Shown in pieces: positions 1 through 13,320 of a DNA stretch of 64,000 nt. The notes under the pieces are model-generated. The model worked only from the letters and a program-made list of their open reading frames with translations, made no database searches and had not been told where the DNA came from. How positions within the stretch are numbered: the stretch's first letter is position 1; each line of letters begins with the position of its first letter. A program made the position numbers and the translations under genes. Source of the DNA: Siphonodentalium dalli (lineage: Eukaryota > Mollusca > Scaphopoda > Gadilida > Siphonodentaliidae); assembly GCA_032622095.1 (NCBI GenBank), contig CP136065.1, forward strand, positions 64,587,094 through 64,651,093, in the 5' to 3' direction.

Positions 1-690
1 CAAAATATGTGGTCATATGGGCTAAATTAGAAAAGTTATAAACTATTGTGTAATTTACATGTGCACATAACAACCATGGCAGTATACACATGTTCCACAG
101 TGAAGTGTTTATTATAAATAGCAGTAACTTTGTTGTGTGTTTGTTCATATATGTTCGGATGTTTAGTGTGTTAACATAGAATCGTTTCAATTTTATCTGA
201 TGACTCTTAAAAAAGCCAGAATTGCATAATTTGGAGCAATATGATATATATATATATTCGATAAGATGATTCGGTTTCATTGTCGCGTAACGGTCTACTC
301 GAGTGGGAACGAGTCATAAAGTCTGTAAAATAAACATGATTATAACAAATCGTTGATACGCCGTAGCGTGTCGTCTGGCATGTGTGGTCTATATACAAAC
401 TCCAAGCATGTTAATAGTAAACGAATATCCGATTAGCTGCATGCATGCGAACGGCAGCATTCACGTGCGTATGATCAAGGCATATCGCGTTATCATTCAT
501 TCACGTTATTGAGATCGCAAATCTGAATGCTGAGATGGATGTTCAATTAATTTCAAATGAAATACATTCATAATATAATATGCACACATTATTTCGAATA
601 TGTTATGGATTCATGTTTCAGTTGACATTCGCAGTCCAATTGATCAGTCTCAGATACACATAAAAACACTCGAAAACTCATCAGAACTCC
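1..690. other. Unassigned AT-rich sequence
   Basis: No coding signal, RNA gene or mobile-element end recognised. There is a short TA run near 243-256. The small ORFs here have no recognisable composition or motif. Confidence 0.5.
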
Positions 691-1178
691 TTAAAGGTAC
701 TCAATCCGTAAATAGGGTCCCCATCTCAACAGATTCCAACAACAACAATCCGATCAGAGGGTCCTATATTACTATTTCTTTGGCTTTGGGGGTAAAAAAT
801 ATTTGATTCGAGTCGAGGAACCCATCAAACAAAGCTCAGAGTTATTAGATATTGATTTTTGAAATTTGTTAATTGCTCGAGATGAGTACTAATAACTGCC
901 GTCAATTTGGTAACCTGCTCGAGATTTTACGCCAAAATTCTATTCAAACAGACAAGGATGGATAACTCTATAATCAAGTGGTAATAATAACGAAATTTTG
1001 ACTGTCTTCTGGGCCAGAAAGAATTACCGATAATGAAAAATAATAGATTTCTAAAATCGATATCTAACAAATCTGAGCTTTGTTGGGTGACTTCCTCGAC
1101 TCGAATCAAATATTTTTGACCCCCGAAGCCATTGAAATAGTAATTGAGCGGAGTTTTATCGGATTGAGTACCTTTAAG
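691..1178. repeat. Imperfect inverted (foldback) repeat
   Basis: The left arm starts with CTTAAAGGTACTCAATCCG near 690 and its complement ends near 1178. Within the arms, the block around 770-858 (ending GATTCGAGTCGAGGAA and CAAACAAAGCTCAGA) is matched in reverse complement around 1040-1140. The arms are about 150-190 bp with small indels, and the loop is about 170 bp. It could be a decayed MITE or a local inverted duplication; no clear target duplication is seen. Confidence 0.6.
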
Positions 1179-4100
1179 TGATACGCATATTTACTGCACA
1201 GAAACTCGGCGTTTGGCGCATCTTCATCTGTGCCGTTCGCATCTTTCTGGACCGACAGTGGTCCCTTCATATCGCGCGGATATTGAGAACGACATGGATT
1301 TATTAAATTCTGTCAAATCCTATGCTTCATTGACAGATTCAACTATATACAGGCATTTGTTTTGGAAGCGTGGAAGTCCAGGAACTATACTAGTGAATGG
1401 TTGTTCTCGAAAATTTGAGTGAGCAAAAGCAAAAACACCATTGAAAAAAATCGCCAAAAAATAATTAATGGTCTGATCTGGGAAAACTGATTGACAACTG
1501 GTGGATAAATACCCGTGCTTCGTGTGGACATACACATACGATGCTCGATGTCTGTATTACGGTGAGAAACAAACATATCCCCATATCATATACGTGAAAA
1601 TGACTTTCCCATATTCTCGGTTTTGGCGATACCCTCGGTTTTGGCGATACCACGTACACGGGGGTGTTTATTATCCATCTGTATGTTTATCCAAATTTTG
1701 GAAATAAAACTTTTGTGGTTATTTTTGGTATTTGTCGGCACTTAATTCTCTATAAAAGCCTGTACCGTATATTGATCATCAGAAAGCATGATTTGGAAAA
1801 GTAAACACGGAAGTGAGAAAAAACTCAATGCGGAAGTGAAACGTCTGCTAAAATCCATCAATGTTGCGCGCGCATCACAATTTCACCGATGCATTTCGCA
1901 ATAGAGTTAATTCGTGACGTCACGGAGTCCAATATGAAAAGTCATATTATACGCTCGGGAGTCCAATATGACTTTCGGGAGTCCAATATGACTTTTTCCA
2001 GGACTATCATGTGGCGGCCGGCTTTTGCCCAATCGGAAATGGTGTTAGTTAAGGGATGGATAATAAATCCTAATATTGCTCAATACAACGTTCTTGTTTG
2101 CTATTCGACTACATTCCAGCTGAAATAATTATTGTGACAACGTCATAACTTCCTTCCAACAGCTCCAGTCATTTGAACATTGACACAACGTATCAATGCG
2201 ACATGTTTCTTTGGCGTAAACAATGCAAAATGATACGCACGTAATGTAAAGTTTGTAAAATGAAATTATTTTTTGCAAAGTTCTGTACTAGTAGATGCAT
2301 GCCCATTGCTGGGCAGCGGAGCGCATAACAAACCTCGTGTGACTTGACTCCAGATTGTCGGTGGATGTATAAGAGGAGGAACTTGACGACAGGGATTGGT
2401 TCTCATCCGCCAAATTTGGTAAAAAACAGAACTTTGCAGTTGTCATGCCTGACACAGCATTACTTGTAACTTTATGTACGTGTAGGTTGAATATGTTTTC
2501 ATTGTGTGATTTTCCAACAATCAGGAGGAAATGTTTTGGTTACACCTCCAGTAACATATATTATTTAAACTTTTAAACTTTAGTAAAAATTGTCTGAAAT
2601 TAACACCATTTGGAAATGTTCCAGGCAAACCCTGGGTGCTGAGTGGTAAATTTCAATCCAAAAGCAGGGGGGGGGGTGCAAATAGAAACTCGAGAAACAA
2701 GGAGTTTGGTGTCTGATTTAAAAGGATTCAGTTTGGAAATTGAATGTTGACACCCCCCCCGACAAAAAATATCCTGTAGCTACGTCACTAATTCGGAGAC
2801 CATGAATATGTAGGCCTACATGTACATATTTTGGAAACTAAAAACTTCCGCGGGAGGCTCGAAAGAGCAAATACTAGTACACCCTTTCCTTCACCCCTCA
2901 ATATACCACCCATGCCATTAAGTGTGTGCTAGTACTAGTAATCATACAATAATGGCCTGGTTGACAAATACACGAAACGTTGAATGCATTGGCGTCATAC
3001 GGTTTGGTAAATAATTTACATGGCCATTTTCCAGCTGTTTATATTTTTCGCACATAAATGAAACGAACGCTCTTTATTTATGACATTTCTGGAACGCTCC
3101 ACGGGTGTAAATAGCTGATTTTTGGTTGAGACCCAAACATCGTGGTCAATGTTGTATTTGTTATGACCTCAATGCATCTTTGTGTGACATGTATCTATCG
3201 ACCTATTTAGATGCGGGGAAACATTTCCCAAGTGAATATTGTGTATTTTGGAGAGCAAACCACGAAGTGGATTTAAGGTACCGGTTTGAAAACATCGAAT
3301 TAAGGGCGGGTTGTTCAAATATAGTTACATGTAGCCTACACGCACTTAGCAAACTCCATGTAGTGTTCGATCCCATACCCATGCAGGGCGTCAGACGAGG
3401 GGACTGAACTCTGTTTTGCAGCTCAACATTTTCTTTAACGAAAGGGGTGGCTCATGGTGCAATTGTAAATTCCTATTTGGCAGTACACAACCCCCCTCCC
3501 CGACAGTTATATACTAGTAGGCATGATATATAGGTTATACAGCATATAACTGGATGTGGAATTGTGTCCACTGGTGTACCGGTAGCCTAAACTTAATTAG
3601 GCCTATTCATGGAAATCCACAAGCAGGGACGTGACTAGATGGTTTCCGCGTTGGGGAGGGGGTTTCCACCTTGGAATTTACAACTGCACACCTTTGGGGT
3701 TTAATTTCCCAAATTGCTGCTCCGTCACGGTCTGGATGGTAGCATTATTCTAAATATATCATTGGTATTCAATTGTTGCCACGGCCAGGAGTGGAACGGA
3801 ATACACTGAGAACATTTTAGATCCTAACCTGAAAATTGCAGACTCCTAACACCTAGACTGGCTCAAGATTTCCAATTGTTGGAAATTTCCAACCTAAGAC
3901 CCCCCCCCCCCCCCAACCGTAAGGTCAGAAAATTTCCAACTGATTCCATATCAATCTAATTTTACCAAAAAGTAATATGCAAATGTTCTAAAAACAATGA
4001 AAAATTCTTGCAAAATCAAACTACGAGAACAATCTCAACCTATAAATTATAATAGATTGTAATAGTGTTGGTGTAACCGTGTGGGAGTTCCAACTAATGT

Positions 4101-4290
4101 TGTGTCATGTATGAAATATCCAACTGTTAGTCGGATTCCTTATGTCATTTTGCATTTTTGGTTTGTTAAAAGCGATCTGAAAATGGATTCTGTATGCCTA
4201 GTAGGTGTGTTTTCATGATTGACTTGTTTCCATTCTTGAATTTTGGCGGGTCGGCCTAAATCGGTGTCAACATAATTTAGAGAGCGTTTC
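1179..4290. other. Unassigned sequence with two short direct repeats
   Basis: No gene recognised. An 18-bp perfect tandem, CTCGGTTTTGGCGATACC, lies at 1616-1633 and 1634-1651. A 20-bp perfect tandem, CGGGAGTCCAATATGACTTT, lies at 1956-1975 and 1976-1995, with a diverged third copy just upstream. Several homopolymeric G or C runs occur (near 2668, 2751 and 3900). The 93-codon ORF at 3126-3407 has no recognisable domain. The segment around 3385-3420 reappears near 35,698-35,735. Confidence 0.5.
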
Positions 4291-4458
4291 GTATTTACAG
4301 AAAATGATAAATGGTGCCATCTGGCGTATGGTGATCGGTGCGATTTGAAACTTGTCCAAACTACTAGATATGACCCTTACATGTATTTTTGAAAATTTTG
4401 ATGTGATCGGTTGATTCTTGTTGGCTACAGTTGTGATCAAAATTTAACACTGAGCCCT
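4290..4458 (+). repeat. Left flank copy of a direct repeat around giant palindrome 1
   Basis: This block (ATAAATGGTGCCAT... through GATTCTTGTTGGCTACAG and AAAATTTAACACTG) recurs in the same orientation at about 9570-9725, just beyond the other end of the palindrome. It ends directly at the palindrome's left terminus. Confidence 0.6.
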
Positions 4459-7400
4459 GTAGTCCAGGAGATATTGGTAGACCTCTGCACCCCCCCCCCC
4501 CCCCAGGACTTAACTTCACCCCACTAATTTTCTTCCTTAAGGTCTCCTCTAATTTTTTTCACTTGTTAACAAGAAAAAAAAGTGGCCGCAGAGACTCCAG
4601 ACAAGATGGCGTCCATCATGGCGGCCATTTTTTTTATATGCACCAGGTCTCTTTGATCGCCGTTATAGTAAAGATGATGTCACATGCGGTCTTGTTTTCC
4701 GTTCGATTCGTTATGGTAATATACAACCCTTACAAATTAGCCAAAAATCCGACACAAAAATCCAATATGGCGGCCAAGATGGCCGCCGAAATGTGAAAAA
4801 TTGCTATTTTTCGGACATTTTACCACCTTTCGTTTGTCTCTGTGGGAAAATGTTGGCACCTTGACGCGATTTTATACATTTATCGTCTAGAAGAGTCATT
4901 GGCGAACACACGGGGACCATAATATACATTTCTTGACGGATATTTTTGTCCGATATCACGTTTTCCCCAAATGCCGGTATAATCCGGTCAAAGCCAAAAC
5001 GACGCTAATAACGCAATGTCTGTTTCGAATCAATGAGTGTTATTGCTATTATTACTCTAGCCATGATTATATATGTGCAGGATATACTCGGGCTAGGATT
5101 CCTCTTATACCTGAGTTGAGGAATATTCACCCAAATCCAAGATGGCGGCCAAAATGGCCACCAGAAATAGAAAAATCACCGAAAATCGCTGATTTTAACA
5201 TCAGTGAGAGTTATTGTCACGACAACTCCACACCTGCTTACTATTGTGAGTTGGGAACACTTAGTTGAATAACTTTCCTTATATTGCATCCAAATAAAAG
5301 TCCCCCAAATCCAAAATGGCGCCCACAATGGCCGACAAATTTTGAAAAATCACCGAAATTCCCTCATGTTCACATCATTGGGCATTATTGTCGAGAAAAC
5401 TCCACACATGCTGACAGTTGAGTTGTAAATACTGAGGTGAAGTAATTACCTTTCATCCCATGCAAGAAATGGTTTTCCAAATCTAATATGGCGGCCAAAA
5501 TGGCGACCGATATTTGAAAACACGCCTACATTCCTTTACTTTCTTACGATGGGCGTTATTGTTTCGCGAATTCTACCCACCATCACATGTTGATATGGAA
5601 TATTGGTATGAAGTATTCATTTGAGTTTGTCAATTGATACTCAAGGTCCAGATGGCAGGTAAACTGGAGGCCAGAAATTGAAAAGAAATTGATATATTCA
5701 CATACAAATTTCAACTTTTTGTCATAGTATCGATATGTATGGACGAAACTATACACAAACAATATATTAGTTCAACTTAAAACGTATCAAAACGCATAAC
5801 ATTGATCGGGTCCTTCTGGAAGTACGAAAACCCACACTTAATATAGCGATGTGTCATTTCGAAATCCATTTGACACTTCGCGCCGATAATGGCCGTAACC
5901 GTAGGTGCGCCGAATAGCCACATTAGAACAATTACCTGGTGAAAGATTCTGATTTGCCACGTCCTTAATGATCTGGACCAGTTTCCATTTCTTTGCCTGA
6001 TAAATCTAGGTCGCTCACACCGACAAAGTATTCAACACTTCCTGTGAGAAGGGTCCCTTTAATCATAACGTTTCAAACAATTAATTTCCCGGTGTCTGGC
6101 TTAAGATTTTAGATGCTTGCTAAATATGGGATTTGTTCGTCATCTTGAACTAGAAAGGCATATGGTCGATAAGTATACAAGCTTACAGAAGGTCATCTCT
6201 ATGTATGTCTTTCTCATACCCCGTGGGGATAATGACATGTATACATGGCGAACTTCCCAGTTAACTAGTCACTTCTCAATAGATGGTTCAACTCACAAAC
6301 TTAGCGAACGTATTGGCATACGTGGACAACTTCGGCAGTGTTTCGGAGGTAGCTAGCTGTCTCATTCCCTTGGACAGATGCCTATCTGCTAAGGAGAAGA
6401 CCATAATGTACCGACTACCCACACTTCTTGATCATGATCATAAGCATATTGTGTGACGTTCCGCAGTCGTCTCGTCGAATAGCTCCCAGCAGAGAAGAAC
6501 AATACTCGCGGTGCTAGTTTGTGGACATGCGCCATGACAGTGGGAATGAAATGGGACACGGTATACAACCCTACACCAGGTGCATGTTTCAATATAGAAT
6601 GTCATGCGTGTTGGTCTTTTTGGTGTGGTAAGATTGTATTTCCACATCCGTTTCAAGGCCGTTCTGAATCAACATGACCAGACGTATAATTTTGTCTGGA
6701 TAATACTATCCTAGCCAGTCGGATGGGCTAAAGGATAATGTCTTTATGGAATGAAGGTATGCATTGTTGTTATGATCTCTCAGGGTTAGTGTCAGTATGT
6801 GGACGGTATTATTCAAGAAAATGTCAGGAACTGTGGTGCATTTATTTCACTGTGTGTTTAAAGAACAATTTATAGTCTCGATGGCAATGGATGTGGACGT
6901 TGGTGAACGTGACATTTATGATCATATAGCTTTATATTATATAACTTTAGAATATAGTAGTTAAGATGTCTCATGCAGGACAATGGTTTTGAATGGTGAT
7001 GTTACCAATAAATCACTTGGTGTACCCAACGTAGGTCAAACTGAATGCAAGATCTCATCAAAGTAACATTCCTCTAGATGTTCTTCGCGTTGAACATTTC
7101 ACCCTTGTGTTGATGGCATTGTACTTTCTTGAACCATACCGACCACCACCCAGCGTGAGTATGACATATTATCGGTAACTATCAAATGCATCGTCCTGAA
7201 GACTACATCCATCCCAGTCTGGTGGGACCTATATTGTAGTAGCCAATGGTACACGTCTGGTTCGTTGATTAAGAACGGCTTCCAAGCGGATTGAAAGATA
7301 CAATCTTAGCATACAAGGAAAGCAAAGCCACATGAGATCATGTGTGAATCTAAAACATACCCAAAGAAGGGGCGGTGCAGTCATGGTCCAATTTCATTTC

Positions 7401-9550
7401 CACTATCATGACACATGCCCACAAACTAGCACCGCATGTATTGTTATTATCTGCTTGGATCTGTACGGTGAGACGATTGATGGACGCCACCAGGACTGTT
7501 TTTATGATCATGGTCAAGAAGTGTGGGTATATTATGCATTATGGTCTTCTACGCCTTAGCAGAAAGGCATCCGTCAAATGTTAGGCTTTCAACATTCGAA
7601 GCCATATACAGAAGTTGTCCGGCTACGTCAGTACTCCAATATGTGAATTGGTGAACCATATATTGAGAAGTGGCTGGATGGGAAAATCACCAGATGTACA
7701 GTTTGTTATCCAAATTAGATAACCAAATCTGAAAAATACGCAGATAGAGAGATCCTTCTAAAAGCTAGTATACGCATCGACCGCATACCTTTGTAGTTTA
7801 TCACGCAAGATGACGCTCAGGTCCCATATGGAGCATCTGAATTATACCATAAGCTACCACGAATGAAGCTCGCCAAGAATAAGGATAAGAATTCCCAGCT
7901 TTCGAGACAAAACACGTGAGCTTGACACTGGCATATGTGTTGTTTGAAACATTCCGATTAGTGGGACCCTTCTACCAAGAAGTGTAGAAAACTGTGTTGG
8001 AGTGAGCGAGATAGATTAATGTGACGAGACGGATGCTGATCCAGATAATGCTGAACGTGGCAAATCAGAATAAGCTCAGGTACTGTTGTTTTGATTCTTG
8101 GAAGTCATAATATGACTATTCGGCGCACCCATATACGGTTACGGCCATTATGGGCGCTTAGTGGAGAATGGATTTCTAAATGCCACATCGCGATTATTGT
8201 GGGTTTTCATACTTCCAGAAGGCGACGACCTATGTTGGAACTAATAGATGGCTTATGTACCGTTTCGTCCAATGCATACATATTGATATTATGACAAAAA
8301 GTTGAAATTAGTATGTGACAATTACGACTTCTTTTCAATTTCTGGCCGCCAGTTTGGCAGTCATCTTGATTGTGAGAGTTGGCCAAACTCAAATGAATAC
8401 TTCATATCAATGTTCCATATGAATACTTCATATCAATGTTCCATATGGGTAGAATTCGCGTAACAATAACGCCCATAGTAAGAAAGTAAAGGAATGTAAG
8501 CTTGTTTTCAAAGTTCGGACGCCATTTTGGCCGCCATCTTCGATTTGGAAAACAATTTCCTTCATCAGATGCAAGGTAATTACTTCACCTCAGTATTTAC
8601 AACTTAACTGTCAGCATGTGTGGAGTTTTCTCGGCAATAATGCTCAATGATGTGAACATGAGGGAATTTCGGTGATTTTTCAAAATTTGTCGGCCATTGT
8701 GGGCGCCATTTTGGATTTGGGGGACTTTTATTTGGATGCAATATAAGGAAAGTTATTCAACTAAGTGTTCCCAACTCACAATAGTAAGCAGGTGTGGAGT
8801 TGTCGTGGCAATAACATTCACTGATGTTAAAATCAGCGATTTTCGGTGATTTTTCTATTTCTGGTGGCCATTTTGGATTTGGGTGAATATTCCTCAACTC
8901 AGGTATAAGAGGAATCCTAGCCCGAGTATATCCTGCACATATATAATCATGGCTGGAGTAATAATAGCAATAACACTCATTTATTCGAAACAGACATTGC
9001 GTTATTAGCGTCGTTTTGGCTTTTATCGGATTATACCGGCATTTGGGAAATCGTGATATCGGACAAAAATATCCGTCAAGAAATGTATATTATGGTCCCC
9101 GTGTGTTCGCCAATGACCCTTCTAGACGATAAATGTATAAAATCGCGTCAAGGTGCCAATATTTTCCCACAGAGACAAACGAAAGGTGGTGAAATGTCCG
9201 AAAATAGCAATTTTTCACATTTCGGCGGCCATCTTGGCCGCCATATTGGATTTTTGGCTAATTTGTAAGGGTTGTATATTACCATAACGAATCGAACGGA
9301 AAACAAGACCGCATGTGACATCATCTTTACTATAACGGCGATCAAAGAGACCTGGTGCATATAAAAAAAATGGCCGCCATGATGGCCGCCATGATGGACG
9401 CCATCTTGTCTGGAGTCTCTGCGGCCACTTTTTTTTCTTGTTAACAAGTGAAAAAAATTAGAGGAGACCTTAAGGAAGAAAATTAGTGGGGTGAAGTTAA
9501 GTCCTGGGGGGGGGGGGGGTGCAGAGGTCTACCAATATCTCCTGGACTAC
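4459..9550. mobile_element. Giant palindrome 1: foldback-type element of about 5.1 kb
   Basis: The sequence from GTAGTCCAGGAGATATTGG (4459) reads as the reverse complement of the sequence ending CCAATATCTCCTGGACTAC (9550). Matching continues inward: C15 at 4490-4504 against G14 at 9506-9519; the stretch at 4563-4800 against 9200-9447; 5811-5945 against 8081-8230; 6380-6600 against 7350-7560. The symmetry point is near 7005 and almost no unique loop remains. Identity is high at the outer ends and falls toward the centre. Each arm contains degenerate monomers spaced about 170 bp, built around CCAAGATGGCGGCCAAAATGGCC (near 4767, 5140, 5316, 5484, 5650). No transposase ORF is visible. The long ORFs at 4563-4796 and 9148-9447 are the same repeat read from each arm. 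Foldback transposons have this form; the superfamily is not assignable. Confidence 0.75.
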
Positions 9551-9564
9551 TATGGAGGTTCTAG

Positions 9565-9730
9565 TACTTTGGATAAATGGCGCCATTTTGCGTATGATGA
9601 TATGCGCGTACAGATATTCCTAAAAAAAATACTAAGTATGAAACACAGACGTAGTTTTAAAACGAATGGGTGTGGTCAGGTGATTCTTGCTGGCTACAGT
9701 TGCAATAAAAATTTAACACTGTGTTTCGTG
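9565..9730 (+). repeat. Right flank copy of the direct repeat around giant palindrome 1
   Basis: Same-orientation homologue of 4290-4458, sharing GATAAATGG.GCCAT, GGCTACAGTTG and AAAATTTAACACTG. It starts about 20 bp outside the right terminus of the palindrome. Confidence 0.55.
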
Positions 9731-12300
9731 TTATGCTCAAACATTGGTTGTAATATCACTTATTGGCAATCGTGCGCAACAACATATGAAGATTAACACT
9801 CGTGTTTGACCCACTGTAACTATCCGTGATTTAATAGATGCAATATATGATATAGATATGCCTCAAGATACAGTAATTGGCAAAAGTAAGTGTCGAATGG
9901 TTTTGTAATTTCGATAATATGCAGTCTGTTGAATCAAACGAAAATATTCCCAACAAGACTGAAGTTTCACGATGTGATTACATATTAAATTATTGTTTTG
10001 TTTGATACTTGTCTGTCTTGTTGGTGTAAACGATATTTATTCCCAATACAAAACAAGATGAATATTTTACAAAAATGCTAATGGATGAGTATGGGTGATT
10101 GGAAAGGGATGAGACAACAAGCCTATTGTGGCTTTTTTGTAAGTCCTCTCCCAGATCGCTTAAATTTTCCGAACTACATAAGGCCGTTCGGGCGTGTCTG
10201 TCTTGTTGTCCACTGACTAGTTTTTGAAGCCACATCGTTGATCATAACGGAATGTAGTGTCACAAATACATAGGTATAGATAGTAGTTGTTCGTTGTCAT
10301 TAACTCAATCGTTGTCATCGAAGTCTATCCAACATACACTGGGAGAATTGGTGTTTTTGCAGGATTTGTGCTACTGATAAATGGACATTTCGGTGCAGCT
10401 GAGATCTTTAGTACTATAGCGGTATAGGCTTTGCTTATACACTTCCCACGCCAGTTACATTTGGCGAACTTCAGTACAGCGACTGAAACCCAACATTCAC
10501 CATCAATATTCTGACCACAATTAATCTCCACGCTTCGTGTATAGCTGTGAAAATCAAGTAAATTCGAATTTCCACTAAAGTAGAGCTTAATGGGTAAATA
10601 GATATCAACTATAGCTGCATTTCCTGCAAATTCCGAGCAGGTGCTTAGTAACCGTTGCTAAGGATCTATCGGGTAGCAAAGTCTCCCGATCTTATAATGA
10701 TCAGTGGCCTATGCAGAACATGGCTGCATGGTTTTAGACATACATGTGCCCAACTTTGAACACAACCAGCACCATGTGATTAGACACTGACTAAATTAAG
10801 GCAATACCAATGAATGATTAGTACACCATTGTGGTATTTGATTGGCAACCGTTGCTAATCTTAAATAAGACATTTGGTTCACTCTGACGGCCAGGTATAT
10901 CTCAAATTTCACATTTGGGTATTAACTGCATCGGAAACGCAAACACTGACTTTGAATTACGACCCTACGCTATAATTGCAATTTCCAGTGAATTTCCGGT
11001 AGTTGCCTAGACTAAGTTTCTCGATCTTATAATGCTCAATGGCCCATGGGGACAAACATGTACAGTTTCATATCTATGTCACAATTTGAACATAACCAAT
11101 ACCATCCGACCGACTATAATAATAGACACTATCTAATTTACGCGTAAATACCACGGCCCAGAGTGTTGATCGGTTCAAAGCCAAGTATATTATTGGGGGA
11201 GAACGATCCATTAAGCCTTAGTCAATGGTTTGTTCACAACAGATGGGGTCATAATGCATTATGAAGGATGATAGAAGGGTCCCCTCAGCTATGTTCTTCG
11301 ACACAGTATTGCCCCCGCACTGTGTCACTTGCATCTTAATGTGTTGTACCATATAAGACCAAGCACATAATGCACATATATGTTTCTTATGAATATATTC
11401 TCTCTTGGAACGTGTCCAGAGATGTCTTGCCTATTTATACTGACAATTTATTTTAATTCTTATATGGCAAAGGATTTGAGGGAGTGATTTGTTAAACAGA
11501 TGTTACTTTAGTATGTGAAACATGTATCCCGGGGTGGACAGAGAAAGTGTCTTCTTTATAATCAGATGAACATAATTTAAACTCCCAATTTGGCTAAAAC
11601 CGACCATGAATTATATAGAACAACAACCATCTATGCCCAGCAATATTTAGCAATACATATGGACATGATAACATTGTTTAAAATTTGAAACAATACCACC
11701 CTATCCACATGTGTGGCTAAACATAGCATTGGCATATATGAGTTGTTGTAGTTGTTACATCAATGTTGATCGGGTTTCTCCAAATGTAATACTAAAACAG
11801 AACGATCCATAAGCACCATAGCATGGCATGAAAATATACAAAATACTATATGCCTGAACAATTTTAACAAGCAGTGACTGACACTTACATAACTATGACT
11901 CGCAGAGTTGTTAGAACACAACTCCGTATTATGCTGGCAATAAACATTAATTTTGTCAAGTGATGAAAAACACCATCAATCAATTTACAACGACATCCTG
12001 AAACAATAGTCTTGATAAACATTACATTAGTAGAATAGTGGATAGTATCACTGAAGCATGTGATTGTGATGTATATTATTGGTGTGAACGACATTTTTAT
12101 CAACTACTTTATCTGGTGGCCTGACTATATTGCAAGTTAATTTCGTAAAATCACATGTAGTTACGGTAAATCACACGTAAGTGCCGTCCATATATGATAG
12201 CCATTATGTTCCATCACTGTGAACATTTGAGTAAATTTTCAAACTCTCTATAGGGCTCAACGTTAATTTTGATCGCAACTGTATTACTGTACCCGCGGAG
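9731..12300. repeat. Decayed long direct repeats, no gene recognised
   Basis: Around 10,560-10,870 and 10,930-11,200 the same order of words recurs: TTTCC.G.AAATTTC, TCTCGATCTTATAAT, GCCCATG or GCCTATG, and CAACCAG or AACCAATACCAT. A weaker third copy lies near 11,500-11,800. The repeat is about 370 bp and too diverged to classify. Confidence 0.4.
10325..10558 (-). CDS. Possible orphan exon or ORF, Cys-containing (low confidence)
   Basis: A minus-strand frame with a start codon at 10531 gives 68 residues with six cysteines and a protein-like composition: it includes EINCGQNIDGECW and CNWRGKC and ends at a stop near 10325. Upstream on the same strand, TTTTCACAG near 10,545 could be a splice acceptor that would extend the frame by about five codons. 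I do not recognise the family, no companion exon was found, and the surrounding sequence is decayed repeat. A chance ORF is quite possible. Confidence 0.2.
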   Translation of the reverse strand, partial: LDFHSYTRSVEINCGQNIDGECWVSVAVLKFAKCNWRGKCISKAYTAIVLKISAAPKCPFISSTNPAKTPILPVYVG

Positions 12301-13320
12301 ACTTATCTGACGACACCAATATTCTCAAAAATACATTTCACAGTCATACTTGATATATGTACATAATTTCAACTCGCACAATTCATGATAAGGCTAATCG
12401 TGTTAGTTAATATTTGTATAATTAGGAAACGCTCTTTAAATTCTTAAAATCGTCCAAACAATTTGTTTTCACTAAAATGTCAGACTGGAAACAAGTAGAC
12501 TAGGAAAGGATACTTCCATATTTGATACGTTTGTTAATTTCAACTCGCACAGTCCACCAGAATGTTAGTTATGATGATTAATATTTGTATAATAAGTAAA
12601 CGCTCTTTAAATTCTTAAAACAGTCCAAAAACACTTTTTTCCAATAAAATTTCAACTGGACAGAGGTAAACTCTGAAATTAGACACGCTATTGACAAATT
12701 AACCGTTCGCATGTCGTCTTTGGCATTGCGAAATTGCGCGACCGTTTTTTTCGACCAAAGGAATCTGATTTGTGAAATCAGCGAGGGTGGGGTAGGGTTA
12801 GCTTTTCTGCGATATCTTTATCAAAAATCGATGTATCGAAGTTTTGTTTGTGAAAAATGATCAAGATATCCTTGTAGATTGTTTATTTTCGTCTATAAGT
12901 GATGTAGCTGATTTTAAGAATATACAATACCTTAATATTTGGGAAAGAAAATTGAAAAAGCAGTCATAAATACAATTCATCTGATGATTTTATGATAAAT
13001 TTCCACATTAATTATGTAAATATGCAATTTGTGGCAAGATTTCTCCATGTTTTTCGATTTCCAGGAACAAAGAAAGCCACTTACCGAACATATGCTATGG
13101 GTAATAGCATGTTTTTATTACCAGGTGGACGGGGAAAAAATAGAGGGGTACACAAACAAAAGCCTCACACAAACCTGTTTCCACTAAAATATCAAGCTGG
13201 AAACAGGTAGATTCTTAAAATAGACACACTGATGGTATAGAAACCGTTGTCATATCGCTTTTAACATTCCGAAAACGCGCGACCCTTTTTTTCGACATAA
13301 GGAATCCGACTAGGATGTGC
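12300..13320. repeat. Two-copy tandem repeat of about 180 bp plus a related piece
   Basis: AATATTTGTATAAT..GTAAACGCTCTTTAAATTCTTAAAA occurs at about 12,408 and 12,583, each followed by CCAAT/CACTAAAAT and CTGGAAACA or CTGGACAGAGG. A third, partly matching tail (TATCAAGCTGGAAACAGGTAG, then CCG...CGCGCGACC) lies at about 13,180-13,290 and echoes 12,690-12,750. No coding function is seen. Confidence 0.5.

Noticed and set aside
4563-9447. Matching ORFs starting MLTRKKSGRRDSRQDG on both arms of palindrome 1
   Set aside because: Each is one arm of the inverted repeat; homology to each other follows from the palindrome, and the frame has no recognised domain and is broken by indels.
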